Positions 25,947 through 34,955 of a DNA stretch of 35,031 bases are shown here, piece after piece; positions within the stretch are counted from its first letter, which is position 1; each line of letters starts with the position of its first letter. Source of the stretch: Marinomonas lutimaris (GTDB lineage Bacteria > Pseudomonadota > Gammaproteobacteria > Pseudomonadales > Marinomonadaceae); assembly GCF_019426345.1 (NCBI RefSeq), contig NZ_JAHLLW010000030.1, positions 1-35,031 of the forward strand. The letters are read 5' to 3'. The translations under genes were made by a program, and so were the position numbers. Under the pieces are notes generated by a model. That model had not been told where the DNA came from and ran no database searches. It saw only the letters and a list, made by a program, of their open reading frames with translations.

Positions 25947-26971
25947 GCTTGACCTCCTTTGCGCGAGCTTCTTTTATGCAGAAAGCTTTTCTTCCATGCA
26001 AGTTGTTTGCTGGCGAGTAGCGCTAAACCTAGAAAGATAATCGAGGCAAGTCCTAGCCAATGGAATAGGCTGGTTAATGGTCGTTGCCAAATATCTTCAG
26101 CGGGTGTCGGTTCTAACGCATCAAGTGTTTGGTAAATGGCTTGCAGATCTTCAGTACTTTTGGCACGGAAATATTCGCCACCTGTTTGTGCGGCAATATT
26201 TTTCAATAGTGTTTCATCTAGATCGCTAGAAGGGTTTATGGCTTTAGGGCCAAAGAAACTTTGAACAATCATGCTATCTGCGCCAATACCTATGGTGTGG
26301 ATTTTTACATTCTGTGAAGCAGCAAAGGCGGCGGCTTGTTGAGGTTGGACTCGACCTGCGGTATTTGCGCCATCCGTCATTAAAATAAGTACTTTTTTAT
26401 CGGAGGGTTTATCTTCGAGTCTTTTTATTCCCAGTCCGATGGCATCGCCAATGGCAGTTTGTTCACCAGCAAAACCAATTTGGGCTTCTTGCACGAGCTG
26501 ATTAATCGTCTTGGTATCAAAGCTTAACGGTGCTTGCAGATAGGCTTTTGAGCCAAACACGATAATGCCAATCCGGTCACCGCGGCGTTGTTGAATAAAG
26601 TCAGACAAAACAGATTTGGCGGCTTCTAGTCGGTTTGCTGGTTGGTCATTTAGTGCCATATCGCTGACTTGCATACTGCCAGATAAGTCCAGAGCAATCA
26701 GCAAATCTCGGCCTGACGGCGTGACTTTTGTGGGCTCGCCTAACCAAACAGGTTGGCTCATAGCAAAGATCAGTAATATCCAAGAGATCAACAGGCAGGC
26801 GTAGCGCAATGTCGGGCGTTTAGGTATCGCTTTGCCATCTTGGTGATCGACTAACTGTGCTGTATTTCCCCACCAAATGCCGTCGCCTTTGGGCTTTGCT
26901 TTTGGTAGAAAATACATAATAAAGGGCAAAGGCAAAAGAAGAAGGAACCAAGGCCAAGACAATTCAAGCAT
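25943..26971 (-). CDS. batA: BatA-like VWA domain membrane protein
   Basis: A 342-residue protein with two N-terminal membrane helices (about 6-23 and 55-72), a von Willebrand A domain with an intact MIDAS motif (D95-x-S97-x-S99 in LDLSGSMQ) and TDGAN, and a C-terminal helix (about 305-322). The domain is predicted to lie on one face of the inner membrane and to work with the MoxR ATPase of the same operon, as known for MoxR-VWA pairs. It overlaps the DUF4381 gene by 8 bp and the batB/C gene by 4 bp. Confidence 0.88.
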   Translation of the reverse strand: MLELSWPWFLLLLPLPFIMYFLPKAKPKGDGIWWGNTAQLVDHQDGKAIPKRPTLRYACLLISWILLIFAMSQPVWLGEPTKVTPSGRDLLIALDLSGSMQVSDMALNDQPANRLEAAKSVLSDFIQQRRGDRIGIIVFGSKAYLQAPLSFDTKTINQLVQEAQIGFAGEQTAIGDAIGLGIKRLEDKPSDKKVLILMTDGANTAGRVQPQQAAAFAASQNVKIHTIGIGADSMIVQSFFGPKAINPSSDLDETLLKNIAAQTGGEYFRAKSTEDLQAIYQTLDALEPTPAEDIWQRPLTSLFHWLGLASIIFLGLALLASKQLAWKKSFLHKRSSRKGGQA

Positions 26972-27461
26972 GGTGTTTCCTTATCCAATAGCAAGTGTTT
27001 TTTATCATAGTGCTGCGTTGTTCTGAGGTTAGCTCAGTCTGGCTTCTATAAGGACCATCGATAAACTCGTTGCCGAGCGTAGAGAATTGTCGTTTTGCTG
27101 GCATGGATTTGTCTAGCGTTTCAAATAATGTCTTGCTGGGCAAAGCAGCAGTTTCTGTTTTGCCTTCACTTATTAAGCAGCGACGTACCATTTCGTGGCA
27201 AAGTAAAATGCTTTCTTTATCTGAGAGTTCGCTGGATTGCTTAGTTATATTAGAAAGCGCCTCGCGTCGGTAGGTGCGTTTTTTATGGCGTCGATACAAT
27301 AAGAACAGCAAACCTATTATTACTAAAATAATGGCCGCAACAATAAGCCAGGTCCACCAAACGGGCGGCCACATAGGAATAGATTGCGGTAGCATATAAG
27401 CTTTGTGTGGCAAGTCTATTGCTTGTGTTGCTGATTGTAGAGGCGCTTGTGCGGTAGGCAT
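26964..27461 (-). CDS. DUF4381 membrane protein
   Basis: A 165-residue protein with one membrane helix (about 35-56, preceded by PPVWWTW) and a basic cytosolic part with YRRHKKRTYRREAL. This layout fits DUF4381, a family found between DUF58 and VWA genes in MoxR operons. It has no recognised catalytic motif. Its ATG overlaps the DUF58 stop codon by one base (TGATG), so translation is coupled. Confidence 0.8.
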   Translation of the reverse strand: MPTAQAPLQSATQAIDLPHKAYMLPQSIPMWPPVWWTWLIVAAIILVIIGLLFLLYRRHKKRTYRREALSNITKQSSELSDKESILLCHEMVRRCLISEGKTETAALPSKTLFETLDKSMPAKRQFSTLGNEFIDGPYRSQTELTSEQRSTMIKNTCYWIRKHHA

Positions 27462-28372
27462 CAGCGAAGTGCTCCTTGAGAAAGTAGATAGCGAGCAATT
27501 TTTTCAGGCGATTCGGTGATATCAAATATTTGGTGGCGAATGCCAAAAGAAGCCAGTTTTTTACGCATCAACGTGTTTTGTGATAGGAAATCAGCTTTCG
27601 CTTGTTGCATGCTGTTTTTGCTGATGGTCACGGGTTTAATGCCGTTATTATCGGCCATTTGATATTGGCCAGCAGGTAAGTTAAAGACATTGCTATCGAT
27701 GATTTGTATCCAGTGAACGGAGTTGTGCTCGGCAAGCTTCATCAGCGCGCTTTCTTCGTCATCATTCCAGCTTTGTTTGTCTGTAAGAATGATCACGTCT
27801 TTATTATGAGCTTTGTTGGCAAGTAAGGTGTTAGACCAAATGCTGGTCGTTTTGTGGCCATTGGCTCGATTTTCTATCTTAGACGCGTCTTTTAAATAGT
27901 TTAAAAGCGTCGGTAATGTGCCTGATTTATTGCTAGCGTGTTCTTGGTTGCCGTAGGTGATTCGATAAGACAGGGTGTCACCTTGCTGTTTGGAGCGCCA
28001 CGCAATAATACCTGCAAGTTGAATAAAGCGCGTGGCAATAAAGGTATGACGAGTTCCAAAATAAGCGCTACTAGACAGATCCAATAATAATAGCCGTTGA
28101 TGGTCGTTTTCTTGCGCATAAAGTCGAGTATGAGCTTGGCCTGTTCTAGCCGTCACCCGCCAATCTATATGGCGCAAATCGTCACTGGCTTGATAAGCGC
28201 GAAGTTCGAGCATTTCCATGCCATGACCTTTTTGTCGTGAGCGACGCTCTCCTGAATTGGTCGCAAAACGAATGGCTTTGGGTGCTCGTCCTAAATGCTT
28301 GGCATAACTTGCCAATAGGGCGAAATGGGCGTCATCCAGTTCAGGAGATTCGGGTGATAATAATGGGCTCAT
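27461..28372 (-). CDS. DUF58 domain protein of the MoxR operon
   Basis: A 303-residue protein. The DUF58 signature YQASDDLRHIDWRVTARTGQ is followed by a VWA-like core (LLLLDLSSSAYFG) with a DLSSS MIDAS-like motif. No membrane segment is obvious. It belongs with MoxR ATPases and is thought to be a partner or substrate adaptor; its exact role is unknown. It starts 33 bp after the moxR stop. Confidence 0.87.
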   Translation of the reverse strand: MSPLLSPESPELDDAHFALLASYAKHLGRAPKAIRFATNSGERRSRQKGHGMEMLELRAYQASDDLRHIDWRVTARTGQAHTRLYAQENDHQRLLLLDLSSSAYFGTRHTFIATRFIQLAGIIAWRSKQQGDTLSYRITYGNQEHASNKSGTLPTLLNYLKDASKIENRANGHKTTSIWSNTLLANKAHNKDVIILTDKQSWNDDEESALMKLAEHNSVHWIQIIDSNVFNLPAGQYQMADNNGIKPVTISKNSMQQAKADFLSQNTLMRKKLASFGIRHQIFDITESPEKIARYLLSQGALR

Positions 28373-28405
28373 CGTACTAATTGCCTTTTGCTGCGATTCC
28401 CTGAG

Positions 28406-29374
28406 TTACAGTGCAGGAACGTGACTAATTAATCGCTTCAATAGATCGTCAACAGATAATCCGGCGGCTTGTGCTTCAAACGTCGTAATGATGCGATGGC
28501 GCAGCACAGGTAAGGCAATCTGGCGAACATCGTCTGGTGTGACAAAGTCTCTACCGTTTATCAGCGCATTGGCACGAGCACAACGATCAAGAGCTAAGGT
28601 GCCACGAGGGCTGGCGCCAAATTCAATCAGATTTGTTCCTTTACCCGCTTCACCTAAATAAAGCTCAGGTTGGCGAGTCGCCATGACGAGCTGCACTATG
28701 TATTGCTCGACACTTTCAGACATATATAAAGACAAGGCTTTATGCTGAAGTTCAAGAATTTCATGAGGTTTGCAAACAGGTTGCGGTTTGCTTGTAGAGG
28801 TTTTGTGTAAATCTTGCTGACGCACTAATCTGAGTACATCCAATTCGCTGGCAGCGCTTGGGTAGCCGAGGTTTATTTTCATCATAAAGCGATCAAGCTG
28901 CGCTTCAGGTAAAGGATAAGTGCCTTCTTGCTCGATTGGGTTTTGCGTGGCAATAACAAAAAACAGTGCAGACAGCGGGTAGCTGTGATTGCCAACGGTG
29001 ACTTGTCTTTCACCCATGGCTTCAAGCAATGCAGATTGTACTTTGGCTGGCGCTCTGTTGATCTCGTCGGCTAGCACTATGTCGTTCATGATTGGGCCGG
29101 GAATAAAGCTAAACTGGCCGGTTTCTTGCTGATAAATATCAGAGCCCGTGACATCGCCAGGTAAAAGATCTGGTGTAAACTGGATGCGCTGGAAGCGGCT
29201 GTCGATAGCACTAGCAAGAGCTTTTGCAGCGGTGGTTTTTGCTATGCCCGGTGGCCCTTCTAGAAGTACATGGCCATTAGCGATTAAAGCGACAAGTAAT
29301 TCATGAGTTAAATCTGGTTGGCCAACAACGGCATGGTTTAGGTGATCTTTTAATTGCTCAATTACAGTTACCAT
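28406..29374 (-). CDS. MoxR-family AAA+ ATPase
   Basis: A 322-residue AAA+ protein with Walker A GPPGIAKTT (about 40-48), Walker B VLADEINRAPAKVQSALLEAM, sensor-1 VIATQNPIEQEGTYPLPEAQLDRF, and the C-terminal lid region with VTPDDVRQIALPVLRHRI. MoxR ATPases act as chaperones that mature or activate partner complexes, usually with VWA proteins encoded next door. It is the first gene of this leftward operon (moxR-DUF58-DUF4381-batA-batB/C-batD, possibly the Dyp peroxidase) and lies just below a good promoter. Confidence 0.93.
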   Translation of the reverse strand: MVTVIEQLKDHLNHAVVGQPDLTHELLVALIANGHVLLEGPPGIAKTTAAKALASAIDSRFQRIQFTPDLLPGDVTGSDIYQQETGQFSFIPGPIMNDIVLADEINRAPAKVQSALLEAMGERQVTVGNHSYPLSALFFVIATQNPIEQEGTYPLPEAQLDRFMMKINLGYPSAASELDVLRLVRQQDLHKTSTSKPQPVCKPHEILELQHKALSLYMSESVEQYIVQLVMATRQPELYLGEAGKGTNLIEFGASPRGTLALDRCARANALINGRDFVTPDDVRQIALPVLRHRIITTFEAQAAGLSVDDLLKRLISHVPAL

Positions 29375-29387
29375 CGAACCTAGGTTC

Positions 29388-29415
29388 CTTATACTTTTGT
29401 CAATAAAAGTGTCAA
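29388..29415 (-). promoter_or_regulatory. Sigma70 promoter of the moxR-bat operon, with an internal dyad
   Basis: On the minus strand TTGACA (29,410-29,415), a 16-bp spacer and TATAAG (29,388-29,393) precede moxR closely, giving a very short leader. The spacer contains a second TTGACA and an ACTTTT/AAAAGT dyad (29,393-29,398 and 29,405-29,410), a possible operator. Confidence 0.55.
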
Positions 29416-29543
29416 CGCAAGATGAAAACCTTGCAAAACGAATATGCTCACCAATACTTTGTTAAAAACAGCACTCAAAGTGCTCGTTTATAACCTATAA
29501 ACAACGCTTTTTCGTCTGTTTTTGCCTCGTCTTGGCTTCGCTC

Positions 29544-29572
29544 GTGACTTCGTGCAAAGGTCTCCATATAAT
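29544..29572 (+). promoter_or_regulatory. Sigma70-like promoter of the DUF2835 gene
   Basis: GTGACT (29,544-29,549), a 17-bp spacer and a perfect TATAAT (29,567-29,572) stand about 80 bp upstream of the DUF2835 start. The same 275-bp gap serves the divergent moxR operon. Confidence 0.45.
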
Positions 29573-29649
29573 AGCCTTCATCTTATCGGATTCAAATCTT
29601 TACGCACAGGGTGATCTCTGTAAGGGTAACGTAAGCACAGGACGAAAAA

Positions 29650-29871
29650 ATGGCGAAAATTGTATTAAATGTGGCTTTGCCTGCGTTTAAATATGAAGCT
29701 ATGTATGCTGGAGCAGCGAAAAACCTAGTCGCGAGCAGTCTAGATGGTCGTAAAGTTCAGTTGCCTTTGTCAGCTTTTCAGCGTTTTGTTACTCATCAAG
29801 GGATTTACGGTTTTTTTGAAGTAGAATTTGATGACATGAATAAGCTGATTGCCGTCACTAAAGTCAGATAG
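29650..29871 (+). CDS. DUF2835 family small protein
   Basis: A 73-residue protein matching the DUF2835 pattern: a [21 protein letters not shown] segment of which YAGAA and GRKVQLP are the clearest parts, then [20 protein letters not shown] and a basic end. The family is common in marine gammaproteobacteria and has no known function. No signal or membrane segment is seen, so it is cytosolic. ATG at 29,650 follows AGGAC. It lies 97 bp before pyrD in the same direction and may share its transcript. Confidence 0.8.
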   Translation: MAKIVLNVALPAFKYEAMYAGAAKNLVASSLDGRKVQLPLSAFQRFVTHQGIYGFFEVEFDDMNKLIAVTKVR

Positions 29872-29968
29872 CACGAATCATACAGCACGAATTAGAAGAA
29901 TATATAAATTAGACAGCACAGACCAGATAAGGCATTTATCTGATTTTAACCGCCTAGGAGCCCTAACA

Positions 29969-31009
29969 ATGTACCAATTTGCTCGCTCGTTACTTTTTAA
30001 ACTGGACCCAGAAGTCTCCCATGAATTGTCATTGGATCTTCTTGCAGCAAGCAGTCGATTGGGTTTAAACAAATTTCTAGGTGGTTTGCCATCAACTAAA
30101 CCTGTTGATGTGATGGGATTACGTTTTCCAAACGCAGTTGGTTTGGCTGCGGGTTTAGATAAGAATGCCGATGCGTTTGAGGCCTTGGGGGCATTAGGGT
30201 TTGGTTTTGTTGAAGTGGGAACCGTGACACCGAAAGGGCAAGCTGGCAACCCCAAACCTCGTTTATTTCGTCTGCCAGAGCATGAAGCCATTATCAATCG
30301 CATGGGCTTTAATAATAAAGGTGTAGATCATTTGGTTTCACGAATTAAATCTCACCGCTATCCTGGTGTGTTGGGTGTCAATATTGGCAAAAACCTAACC
30401 ACATCGGTAGAAGATGCGGCAGCAGATTATTTGGCTTGTTTAGAAAACGTTATTCCTTACGCAGATTACATTACAGCAAACATTAGCTCGCCAAACACAC
30501 CGGGACTTCGTAGTTTGCAATTTGGTGAAAGCTTGGCTCAGTTAATCGCGCCATTGGTTGCAGCACGTGACCGTTACGAAGCAGAGCAGGGTAAGCGTGT
30601 GCCATTGGCGGTGAAAATTGCTCCTGATATGACAGATGACGAAATTAAAATGGTTGCTGATACTCTGGTTGAGCAGGGTGTTGATGGTATTATTGCCACC
30701 AATACTACCTTGTCTCGCGAGGCGGTTTTAGGTCATCAATTTGAAAAAGAAGCGGGTGGACTGAGCGGTATGCCCGTTCGCGATGCATCCACTCATGTAG
30801 TGAAAGTATTGGCTGAACATTTGAAAGACACCTTGCCTATTATTGGTGTTGGCGGTATTTCAAGTGGCGCCGATGCGGTAGAAAAACTGCAAGCAGGTGC
30901 GCGTTTAGTACAGATTTATTCGGGCTTTATTTATCACGGCCCAGAGTTAATTAAGGAAGCAATAGCAAGCACAGATGCTTATTACCGAGAACTTGATCTC
31001 GGCATCTAA
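29969..31009 (+). CDS. pyrD: Dihydroorotate dehydrogenase (quinone), class 2
   Basis: A 346-residue flavoenzyme that oxidises dihydroorotate to orotate in pyrimidine synthesis and passes electrons to the quinone pool at the inner membrane. The N-terminal helix [20 protein letters not shown] is the class 2 membrane-contact region. [11 protein letters not shown] is the flavin-binding signature, [10 protein letters not shown] (about 172-181) carries the catalytic serine, and [11 protein letters not shown] near the C-terminus binds the FMN phosphate. ATG at 29,969 is chosen because AGGAG (29,956-29,960) precedes it and the protein then has family length; an upstream in-frame start at 29,849 would overlap the DUF2835 gene. 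Confidence 0.97.
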   Translation: MYQFARSLLFKLDPEVSHELSLDLLAASSRLGLNKFLGGLPSTKPVDVMGLRFPNAVGLAAGLDKNADAFEALGALGFGFVEVGTVTPKGQAGNPKPRLFRLPEHEAIINRMGFNNKGVDHLVSRIKSHRYPGVLGVNIGKNLTTSVEDAAADYLACLENVIPYADYITANISSPNTPGLRSLQFGESLAQLIAPLVAARDRYEAEQGKRVPLAVKIAPDMTDDEIKMVADTLVEQGVDGIIATNTTLSREAVLGHQFEKEAGGLSGMPVRDASTHVVKVLAEHLKDTLPIIGVGGISSGADAVEKLQAGARLVQIYSGFIYHGPELIKEAIASTDAYYRELDLGI

Positions 31010-31055
31010 AGATCGAATTGAAACAAGGCGCAGCGTATTTTGTGCCTTGTTTAAA

Positions 31056-31086
31056 AAAGAGGGCGGGACACAATCCCGCCCTCTTT
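31056..31086 (+). terminator. Rho-independent terminator after pyrD
   Basis: AAAGAGGGCGGGA and TCCCGCCCTCTTT form a perfect GC-rich stem around CACAA. A second, weaker inverted repeat (AAACAAGGC 31,021-31,029 and GCCTTGTTT 31,044-31,052) lies just before it. Confidence 0.85.
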
Positions 31087-31131
31087 ATGCGTTTCGAAAC
31101 ATTCATTGAAATTTAAAAAAGTATTTTATAA

Positions 31132-33297
31132 ATGAGCACGATATTACAGACAACTGATTCAGCAAGTCAGGTTTACGCATTAGAAATAACCTGTCCTCTT
31201 GGGTTGGAAAATGTCTTAGAAAAAGAGCTGCATGGTGAAGGCCTAACGCAAACTCGATTGGGTGAAGCGCAGGTTAAGCTGACCACAGACTTAGAAGGCA
31301 TGTACAAAGCGTGCCTTTGGTCTCGCGTTGCGACTCGCGTTATGTTGCCGATTGCCAATTTCAAAATGGAATCTGCCGACGACTTATACGATGGCGTAAA
31401 AGCGATTCAGTGGTCCGATCACATGAATTCAAGCAACACCATCGCGATTGATTGCCACGGCACCAATCACCATATCCGCAATACACAGTTTGGTGCGGTT
31501 CGTGCCAAAGATGCCATTGCCGATTACTTTATTGCCTTGTCTGGCGAACGTCCTAACGTTGAAAAAGAACAGCCAGAAGTCCGCATTGCTTTGCGTATCA
31601 AACGTGACGTTGTGACAGTCAGCATCGACTTATCCGGCGAAAGTATGCACCGTCGCGGTTACCGTCAACAAGGTGGCATGGCACCTCTTAAAGAAAACTT
31701 AGCGGCCGGTCTTTTGCTACGTGCAGGCTGGGGAACGGATTGCGGTTTGACGCAATTGATCGATCCAATGTGTGGTTCTGGTACTTTCCTTGTTGAAGCC
31801 GCGATGATGTCTTTGGACATGGCTCCGGGTTTACGTCGCCCATATTGGGGATTCAAAGGCTGGAAACAGCACGATCACCGTATGTGGCAACAGCTAATGG
31901 ACTTCGCCAAGAATCGTAAAAAAGACCCAGCAACTTTGGGCATTCGTTTCCAAGGTACGGATCGAGAGCAAAAAGCCATTGCCGCTGCGCGAGAAAATAT
32001 CAAGCGTGCAGGACTAACCGACGTCATTGACGTGACCATGTTGTCGTTCCAAGAACACGAATTCGATATCAACCCTGAGGCTCCGGGTCTATTAATTACC
32101 AACCCACCTTATGGTGAACGTATTGGTGATGAAATGGCCTTGATTGCCTTGTATCGCCAATTGGGCGAATGGGTAGTGACTCACGTGCGTGGCTGGCAGT
32201 TTATGATGCTAACCAGTAACGATCATCTGGCGCGTCAAATTCCAGCTAGACCAGAGAAAAGCACACGAGTGATAAACGGTGGCATCGAATGTCGTGCGTA
32301 TCAGTTCCCATTGTTGGCTGGCAGCATAAAAGAAGATGTCGTCGCGCAATCGGTCATGACGCCGGGCGCACAAATGTTTGCTAACCGACTGCAAAAGAAT
32401 GCTAAGAAACTGAAAAAATGGGTCGAAAAAAACAAGATCCAGTGTTACCGCGTTTATGATGCCGATATGCCTGAATACTCTGTCGCCATTGATGTCTATG
32501 ACAATTGGGCGCACGTTCAAGAATATCAAGCACCAAAAAGCGTTGATCCAGAAAAAGCCAAACAGCGTTTGTTTGAAGTAATGTCTGCCATTCCGACCGC
32601 GTTGAATATTTCAGAATCTAATGTGATTTTGAAACAGCGCCAAAGACAGACTGGCAAAGAACAATATGAAAAATTCGATCAGACGAAACACGAAATGATC
32701 GTAGAAGAGTACGGCTGTGAATTCATCGTTAATCTAAAAGATTATTTGGATACTGGTTTGTTCCTTGATCACCGTCCTGTACGTAAATTGATTCAAGACA
32801 AAGCCAATGGCGTACGCTTCTTAAACTTGTTCTGCTACACAGCGACCGCGTCTGTTCATGCTGGACAAGGTGGTGCGCGCAGTTCATTGAGTGTCGATAT
32901 GTCGAATACTTACACTGAATGGGCGCGTCGCAATATCGAATTGAATGAATTTTCAGACCGTTATCATCAGGTAGAGCGTGCAGACTGTATCGAATGGCTA
33001 AAACAAAGTCGTGATAAGTTTGACTTGATCTTCATGGATCCGCCGACGTTTTCGAACTCGAAAAAAATGGCAGACATCCTAGATATTCAGCGCGATCATG
33101 GTGAACTTGTTCGTTTGGCTATGGCAAGATTGGCGAGAGGTGGTGAGCTTATCTTCTCTAATAACTATCGTCGTTTTGTGTTGGACGAATCCTTAGAGCA
33201 AGAATACGATGTGAAAAACATCACTCGTGAAACGCTGGACCCAGATTTTGATCGTAACGACAAAATTCACCAGTGCTACATTATTAAGAACAAGTAA
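31132..33297 (+). CDS. rlmL: Bifunctional 23S rRNA methyltransferase RlmKL
   Basis: A 721-residue fused enzyme (E. coli RlmKL about 702). An N-terminal THUMP RNA-binding domain leads to a first methyltransferase domain with DPMCGSGTFLVEAA near residue 210 and NPPYGER from N324, which makes N2-methylguanosine 2445. The C-terminal RlmK part has NLFCYTATASVHAGQGGA and the catalytic DPPTFSNS from D636, and makes N7-methylguanosine 2069. It acts on the large ribosomal subunit precursor in the cytosol. The ATG at 31,132 has no clear Shine-Dalgarno sequence, only an A/T-rich leader. The gene stands alone between terminator and purU. Confidence 0.97.
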   Translation: MSTILQTTDSASQVYALEITCPLGLENVLEKELHGEGLTQTRLGEAQVKLTTDLEGMYKACLWSRVATRVMLPIANFKMESADDLYDGVKAIQWSDHMNSSNTIAIDCHGTNHHIRNTQFGAVRAKDAIADYFIALSGERPNVEKEQPEVRIALRIKRDVVTVSIDLSGESMHRRGYRQQGGMAPLKENLAAGLLLRAGWGTDCGLTQLIDPMCGSGTFLVEAAMMSLDMAPGLRRPYWGFKGWKQHDHRMWQQLMDFAKNRKKDPATLGIRFQGTDREQKAIAAARENIKRAGLTDVIDVTMLSFQEHEFDINPEAPGLLITNPPYGERIGDEMALIALYRQLGEWVVTHVRGWQFMMLTSNDHLARQIPARPEKSTRVINGGIECRAYQFPLLAGSIKEDVVAQSVMTPGAQMFANRLQKNAKKLKKWVEKNKIQCYRVYDADMPEYSVAIDVYDNWAHVQEYQAPKSVDPEKAKQRLFEVMSAIPTALNISESNVILKQRQRQTGKEQYEKFDQTKHEMIVEEYGCEFIVNLKDYLDTGLFLDHRPVRKLIQDKANGVRFLNLFCYTATASVHAGQGGARSSLSVDMSNTYTEWARRNIELNEFSDRYHQVERADCIEWLKQSRDKFDLIFMDPPTFSNSKKMADILDIQRDHGELVRLAMARLARGGELIFSNNYRRFVLDESLEQEYDVKNITRETLDPDFDRNDKIHQCYIIKNK

Positions 33298-33420
33298 TTA
33301 AGTAAAAGCAGTTAAGAATAAGTAAGAGAATTCAGTATAATTCGCCGACGTTTTTTTAAGGTTAAGCCCGTTGTTTAGCCTTTTTACTTTTAAGAGTTTT
33401 TAAGGTTTATAAGTTTTACT

Positions 33421-34281
33421 ATGAGAAAGAAAACATTTCGACTTGTGATTAGTTGTCCCGACAGAGTGGGGATTGTAGCGGCGGTAAGTCAGTTTTTGAA
33501 TGAACGCCAAGGCTCGATTATCGAAGCGAGTCATCATACAGATTTAGAACAAAAATGGTTCTTTATGCGTCACGATGTAGATGCAGAAAGCTTGAATATC
33601 GATGTTGAAACCTTCCGCAGAGAATTCGCGCCAATCGCAGAAGAATTCAACATGCGCTGGTATGTGAAAGACAGTGAAGATCGTCCTAAAGTTGTTTTGT
33701 TGGCAACCAAAGAATCTCATTGCCTAAACGACATTATGCATCGCTGGCACACAGGCGAACTGAACTGTGAAATCGTTGGTGTTATTGCGAACCACGAAGA
33801 CCTGCGCTCTATGGTCGAATGGTACAAGATTCCATACTTCTGCATTCCAGTGCCAAAAGAAGATAAAATGCCAGCTTTCCAAGAGATCGAAGCCTGCATC
33901 GATTCTACACAAGCCGATACCATTGTATTAGCGCGTTATATGCAGATCTTCCCTGAATATTTGTGTGAGAAATACCGTCACAAGGTAATCAACATTCACC
34001 ACAGCTTCTTGCCGTCTTTTATTGGTGCTAAGCCTTACCATCAGGCCGCTGTTCGTGGTGTGAAGCTGATTGGTGCGACCTGTCACTACGTCACAGCCGA
34101 TTTAGACGCAGGCCCGATTATCGAACAAGACGTGATTCGTGTTCGCCACAGCCATGCGGCAGAAGACATGGTTCGCTTAGGCAAAGACATCGAAAAACTC
34201 GTACTGTCACGTGGCCTACGCTACCACTTGGAAGATCGTGTTTTAGTACACGGTAATAAAACCGTCGTGTTTGCTGAATAA
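33421..34281 (+). CDS. purU: Formyltetrahydrofolate deformylase
   Basis: A 286-residue enzyme that hydrolyses 10-formyl-tetrahydrofolate to formate and tetrahydrofolate, feeding formate to PurT and balancing one-carbon pools. The N-terminal ACT domain (about 6-85, starting RLVISCPDRVGIVAAVS) is the regulatory part, sensing methionine and glycine in E. coli. The formyltransferase fold has catalytic N191 and H193 in INIHHSFLPSF and D229 in LDAGPI. The ribosome binding site is weak: AAGG lies about 17 bases upstream of the ATG. A strong terminator follows. Confidence 0.96.
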   Translation: MRKKTFRLVISCPDRVGIVAAVSQFLNERQGSIIEASHHTDLEQKWFFMRHDVDAESLNIDVETFRREFAPIAEEFNMRWYVKDSEDRPKVVLLATKESHCLNDIMHRWHTGELNCEIVGVIANHEDLRSMVEWYKIPYFCIPVPKEDKMPAFQEIEACIDSTQADTIVLARYMQIFPEYLCEKYRHKVINIHHSFLPSFIGAKPYHQAAVRGVKLIGATCHYVTADLDAGPIIEQDVIRVRHSHAAEDMVRLGKDIEKLVLSRGLRYHLEDRVLVHGNKTVVFAE

Positions 34282-34303
34282 AGCAATCACTGCAAGGTTT
34301 GTG

Positions 34304-34336
34304 AAAAGGGAAGGCGTGATGTCTTCCCTTTTTTTT
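34304..34336 (+). terminator. Rho-independent terminator after purU
   Basis: AAAAGGGAAG (34,304-34,313) pairs with CTTCCCTTTT (34,323-34,332) around a 9-nt loop and runs into a T tract. Confidence 0.88.
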
Positions 34337-34528
34337 AACTTTTTGAGACCGTTGATCAACGACTAGCCTCGTGGCAGGATGAAAAAGGTTTCTTTTTTTA
34401 TCTTTTTGTAATCTTGATGGGAGAAAATTACTGTTCTTGAAAAAAGTGTCTATAGTCTATAGTTAACATGAACGATAAATGATCAATTGATTTAAATTTA
34501 AGAGACGGCAGGCAATGTGAGGTGAACA

Positions 34529-34789
34529 ATGAAACTCAAGTTAACGCCAACTCAAAACTTATGTGTTGGGTATCTAGAATCTGGTTTTAAATTAATCCAA
34601 TTGGGTGAGCAATTTTACTTTATCAAAGGCGAACGACGCCAGAAGGTATTGCCAAAAACCTTAGACGCACTAGTGAACCGAGGCGCACTTGCTCACACCG
34701 AGCAGGGCGACTACATGCTGAGTGACGAATTTGTCGAACACCGCAAACGCATGCGCGAAATGAACGAGCCAAAACAGACTCGTCATTGA
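34529..34789 (+). CDS. Small conserved-looking hypothetical protein
   Basis: An 86-residue protein that I do not recognise. The N-terminal 25 residues read like a beta-rich segment; residues 33-64 (RRQKVLPKTLDALVNRGALA) look like a helix followed by a wing, as in a small winged-helix module; the C-terminus is basic (EHRKRMREMNEPKQTRH). It has a fair ribosome binding site (GAGGTG) before the ATG and its own terminator, which supports a real gene. A TTGAAA at 34,437-34,442 with TATAGT at 34,458-34,463 may be its promoter, though the 15-bp spacer is short. Confidence 0.7.
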   Translation: MKLKLTPTQNLCVGYLESGFKLIQLGEQFYFIKGERRQKVLPKTLDALVNRGALAHTEQGDYMLSDEFVEHRKRMREMNEPKQTRH

Positions 34790-34810
34790 CAAAAGATCAA
34801 CGACTACCTT

Positions 34811-34849
34811 GGCCCCATTTTGTCTACTCAGGTAAATGGGGCCTTTTTT
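34811..34849 (+). terminator. Rho-independent terminator after the 86-aa gene
   Basis: GGCCCCATTT (34,811-34,820) pairs perfectly with AAATGGGGCC (34,834-34,843) around a 13-nt loop, followed by six T. Confidence 0.9.
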
Positions 34850-34923
34850 ATACGACAATCTTTCTTCTTTGGGTTCCATTCAAATGCTTTGTATTCCCGA
34901 CCTTTTTTCCGCTCTGCTGAGCG

Positions 34924-34955
34924 GGTAACTTTTTGCAAGCGTCCAAAAAGTAACC
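34924..34955. repeat. Palindromic REP-like intergenic repeat
   Basis: GGTAACTTTTTG (34,924-34,935) and CAAAAAGTAACC (34,944-34,955) form a 12-bp inverted repeat with one mismatch around CAAGCGTC. No gene starts near it. Very similar palindromes recur between genes in many gammaproteobacterial genomes, from memory, so it is probably a dispersed repeat. No other copy was seen in this window. Confidence 0.45.

Noticed and set aside
29849..29968. Longer N-terminus for PyrD overlapping the DUF2835 gene
   Set aside because: The ATG at 29,969 has AGGAG upstream and gives the typical class 2 N-terminus.
29878..30303. A 141-aa minus-strand reading frame
   Set aside because: It lies opposite the start of pyrD, whose protein is clearly real, and has no recognisable domain.
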